NCBI GenBank assembly: GCA_946610655.1 | Contig: CAMOCH010000020.1 | Span: 1 to 13,216, forward strand | Source: an uncultured Clostridia bacterium | Lineage (GTDB): Bacteria > Bacillota > Clostridia > Christensenellales > UBA1242 | Direction of reading: 5' to 3' | Length of the DNA stretch: 13,216 bases | Shown here: positions 11,907 to 13,216 of the stretch, piece after piece | Layout of the letters: each line of letters opens with the position of its first letter | Numbering within the stretch: the stretch's first letter is position 1 | The notes under the pieces: model-generated | What the model was told of the DNA's origin: nothing | Seen by the model: the letters and a program-made list of their open reading frames with translations, nothing else | The model's database searches: none | Made by a program: the position numbers and the translations under genes

Positions 11907-13172
11907 CTATGTTACCACTTTATTTTTCTTTTTATCATAAATGTAAGCAAATAGTGTGTATACGCTAGACACTATAATTCCTGCACTAAACACAATTATT
12001 ATGCTGTCAAGTGTTATAACCCACATACCAGTTATATAAAAAATAAAACTTGTTAAGTACACTAATATGTTGGTTATAAATGTTTGAATGAAAACGTATT
12101 TTAATTTTCCTGTTGCAATAAAATATGATTCAATTACATTATCAAAAACAAAAATAATATAACATGGTGCAATTTTTAATAGTGTAATAAAGTACTCAAA
12201 ATAATTTTCAAACTTATAAACATATTTAAATAAAACAAAAGCAACAGGAACACTTAAAAGCATATATCCAAGTATTAAAAAATTATGCAAAACATAAGGT
12301 TTTAAACTGAAGCTATTATCATGAGAAATGTCTTGTTTTATACAGATATTTTGTGCAAGTGTTGGTATTAACATTATTGACCAAATATAATCATTACTAA
12401 CATAATATAGCCCTTGATTATTTAACATATTAATAAACACTAAAATGATAAAATAATAAAATAAATTTCTCGTTACCGTTTCAAAAAATGATAACAAAGT
12501 AAGCTTTGTATATTTTTTTAAATCAAAGCTATAATTCTCTACTTGTTGAGCTTTTGGCATGGTTAATATTAGATATACCAACTGAATTGTGTTAATAATC
12601 AATGTAACAATCCCCACCCCATAAACACCAAAGCCTAAGCTCCAAGAAGGAATAAATATCACATCTAAAATCAATGTTGCAGCACTACTAACAAGAATAT
12701 ATATAAATAGTTTTTTTGTTGCTTTTGAAATAATATTAAAAGTAAGCAAATATTGAACAATAATTTTTATGCCATTTGCAATAACTAACATTCGCAAAAA
12801 CGTGTATGTTGTATCAAATATTTCTTCCGGAATATGAGATATCTGCATAATTGGTTTTAACAACAAAAACAACAATAAAGTAAATCCTGCACAAATAAGT
12901 GAATAAATCCACAAAAATTTTTTTGCATAATAATTTTTATTATTTTCTGTATTGTCATTTTTCCCAAGCACTTTAAACATTGGAGTTATTAATGTTTCTT
13001 GAAAAATTTTAAAAAGTATTTCAATTAAAACCATTTGTCCAACAATTTTCATTGCGTTTTCAAAAGAATTTAAAAATGCTGTTTGAAACACTTTGTAAAC
13101 AAGTGGCAAATACCCCATTATCAAAAACAATAAATACTCTTTTGTATAAATCTTTTTAAAAAATTCTTTCAT
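11907..13172 (-). CDS. MATE-type/flippase-like membrane transporter, 421 aa
   Basis: A polytopic membrane protein with about 12 hydrophobic segments across its length and short, Lys-rich cytoplasmic ends (KEFFKKIYTKEY, DKKKNKVVT). The region around residues 55-85 (QETLITPMFKVLGKNDNTENNKNYYAKK), a polar loop between spans 2 and 3, resembles the MATE/polysaccharide-flippase superfamily, which exports drugs by cation antiport or flips lipid-linked oligosaccharides. The 421-aa length is slightly short for MATE (about 450). The substrate cannot be told. No Shine-Dalgarno precedes ATG 13172; an extended -10 lies 6 nt upstream, suggesting a leaderless mRNA. It is convergent with the 27-aa ORF, with only a weak hairpin and no strong terminator between them. 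Confidence 0.72.
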   Translation of the reverse strand: MKEFFKKIYTKEYLLFLIMGYLPLVYKVFQTAFLNSFENAMKIVGQMVLIEILFKIFQETLITPMFKVLGKNDNTENNKNYYAKKFLWIYSLICAGFTLLLFLLLKPIMQISHIPEEIFDTTYTFLRMLVIANGIKIIVQYLLTFNIISKATKKLFIYILVSSAATLILDVIFIPSWSLGFGVYGVGIVTLIINTIQLVYLILTMPKAQQVENYSFDLKKYTKLTLLSFFETVTRNLFYYFIILVFINMLNNQGLYYVSNDYIWSIMLIPTLAQNICIKQDISHDNSFSLKPYVLHNFLILGYMLLSVPVAFVLFKYVYKFENYFEYFITLLKIAPCYIIFVFDNVIESYFIATGKLKYVFIQTFITNILVYLTSFIFYITGMWVITLDSIIIVFSAGIIVSSVYTLFAYIYDKKKNKVVT

Positions 13173-13178
13173 GGCTTT

Positions 13179-13208
13179 ATATTAACATACAATCACATTT
13201 GTTTACAA
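13179..13208 (-). promoter_or_regulatory. Possible promoter of the MATE gene, leaderless geometry
   Basis: Minus strand TTGTAA (13208-13203), 18-bp spacer, TAATAT (13184-13179) with an extended -10 TG one base upstream. Six nt separate the -10 from the ATG. Both hexamers match the consensus at only 4 of 6 positions. Confidence 0.4.
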
Positions 13209-13216
13209 CAAAAAAA

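Noticed and set aside
1..13216. Mollicutes-type genetic code (TGA = Trp) because of the AT richness
   Set aside because: TGA ends the first ywaF-like gene exactly where the next gene begins, Trp is encoded by TGG, and a SpoIIE gene is present.
1..13216. CRISPR array, insertion sequence with transposase, or prophage genes
   Set aside because: No regularly spaced repeats, transposase, integrase or phage structural genes were seen; the only duplications are the short repeats near the tRNA.

Overview
The window looks like a piece of a chromosome from an AT-rich, endospore-forming Bacillota (clostridial-type) bacterium. The evidence is a SpoIIE phosphatase, strong AGGAGG-type ribosome binding sites, sigma-A-type promoters and a Bacillota-like tRNA-Arg. 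Two ORFs end in TGA (4572-4574 on the minus strand, 11903-11905 on the plus strand) and Trp is encoded by TGG, so the standard bacterial code applies. I cannot name the species.

Layout. 1-1820 (minus) is the N-terminal three quarters of spoIIE, running off the left edge. 2041-2757 and 2834-3805 are the only two sizeable plus-strand genes: an unknown soluble protein and aspartate-semialdehyde dehydrogenase (asd). A bidirectional terminator at 3792-3815 separates asd from a convergent two-gene operon (5321-3822) encoding two paralogous YwaF/TMEM164-type membrane proteins. Then, all on the minus strand, come a 162-aa unknown protein (5901-5413), a 901-aa fused ATPase-FtsX permease with an operator-like palindrome at its promoter (8722-6017), and a 139-aa conserved-looking unknown protein (9281-8862). 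A gene-free stretch of about 400 bp (9282-9698) is rich in hairpins and repeats and carries a partial copy of the tRNA 3' end. It is followed by tRNA-Arg(ACG) (9775-9699), a CvpA-domain membrane protein with a large C-terminal extension (11691-9943), a possible 27-aa plus-strand microprotein (11822-11905) and a MATE-type transporter (13172-11907).

Most transcription units are single genes with their own promoter and intrinsic terminator; the YwaF pair is the only clear operon. The genes do not form one obvious pathway. The shared theme is cell envelope and sporulation: SpoIIE at the division septum, asd feeding diaminopimelate (and possibly dipicolinate), and several polytopic membrane proteins.

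The points most worth a second look are: (i) three membrane-protein genes (spoIIE, first ywaF-like gene, MATE) that lack a Shine-Dalgarno and have a -10 hexamer exactly 6 nt before the ATG, which suggests leaderless mRNAs; (ii) the duplicated tRNA-Arg 3' end with an orphan terminator and a second 14-bp direct repeat; (iii) the tandem YwaF paralogues with retained candidate Cys/His residues; (iv) the palindromic operator on the ABC transporter gene; and (v) a shared GTTGCAAAA tail after three terminators. I did not find a clear new multi-gene defence or mobile system.
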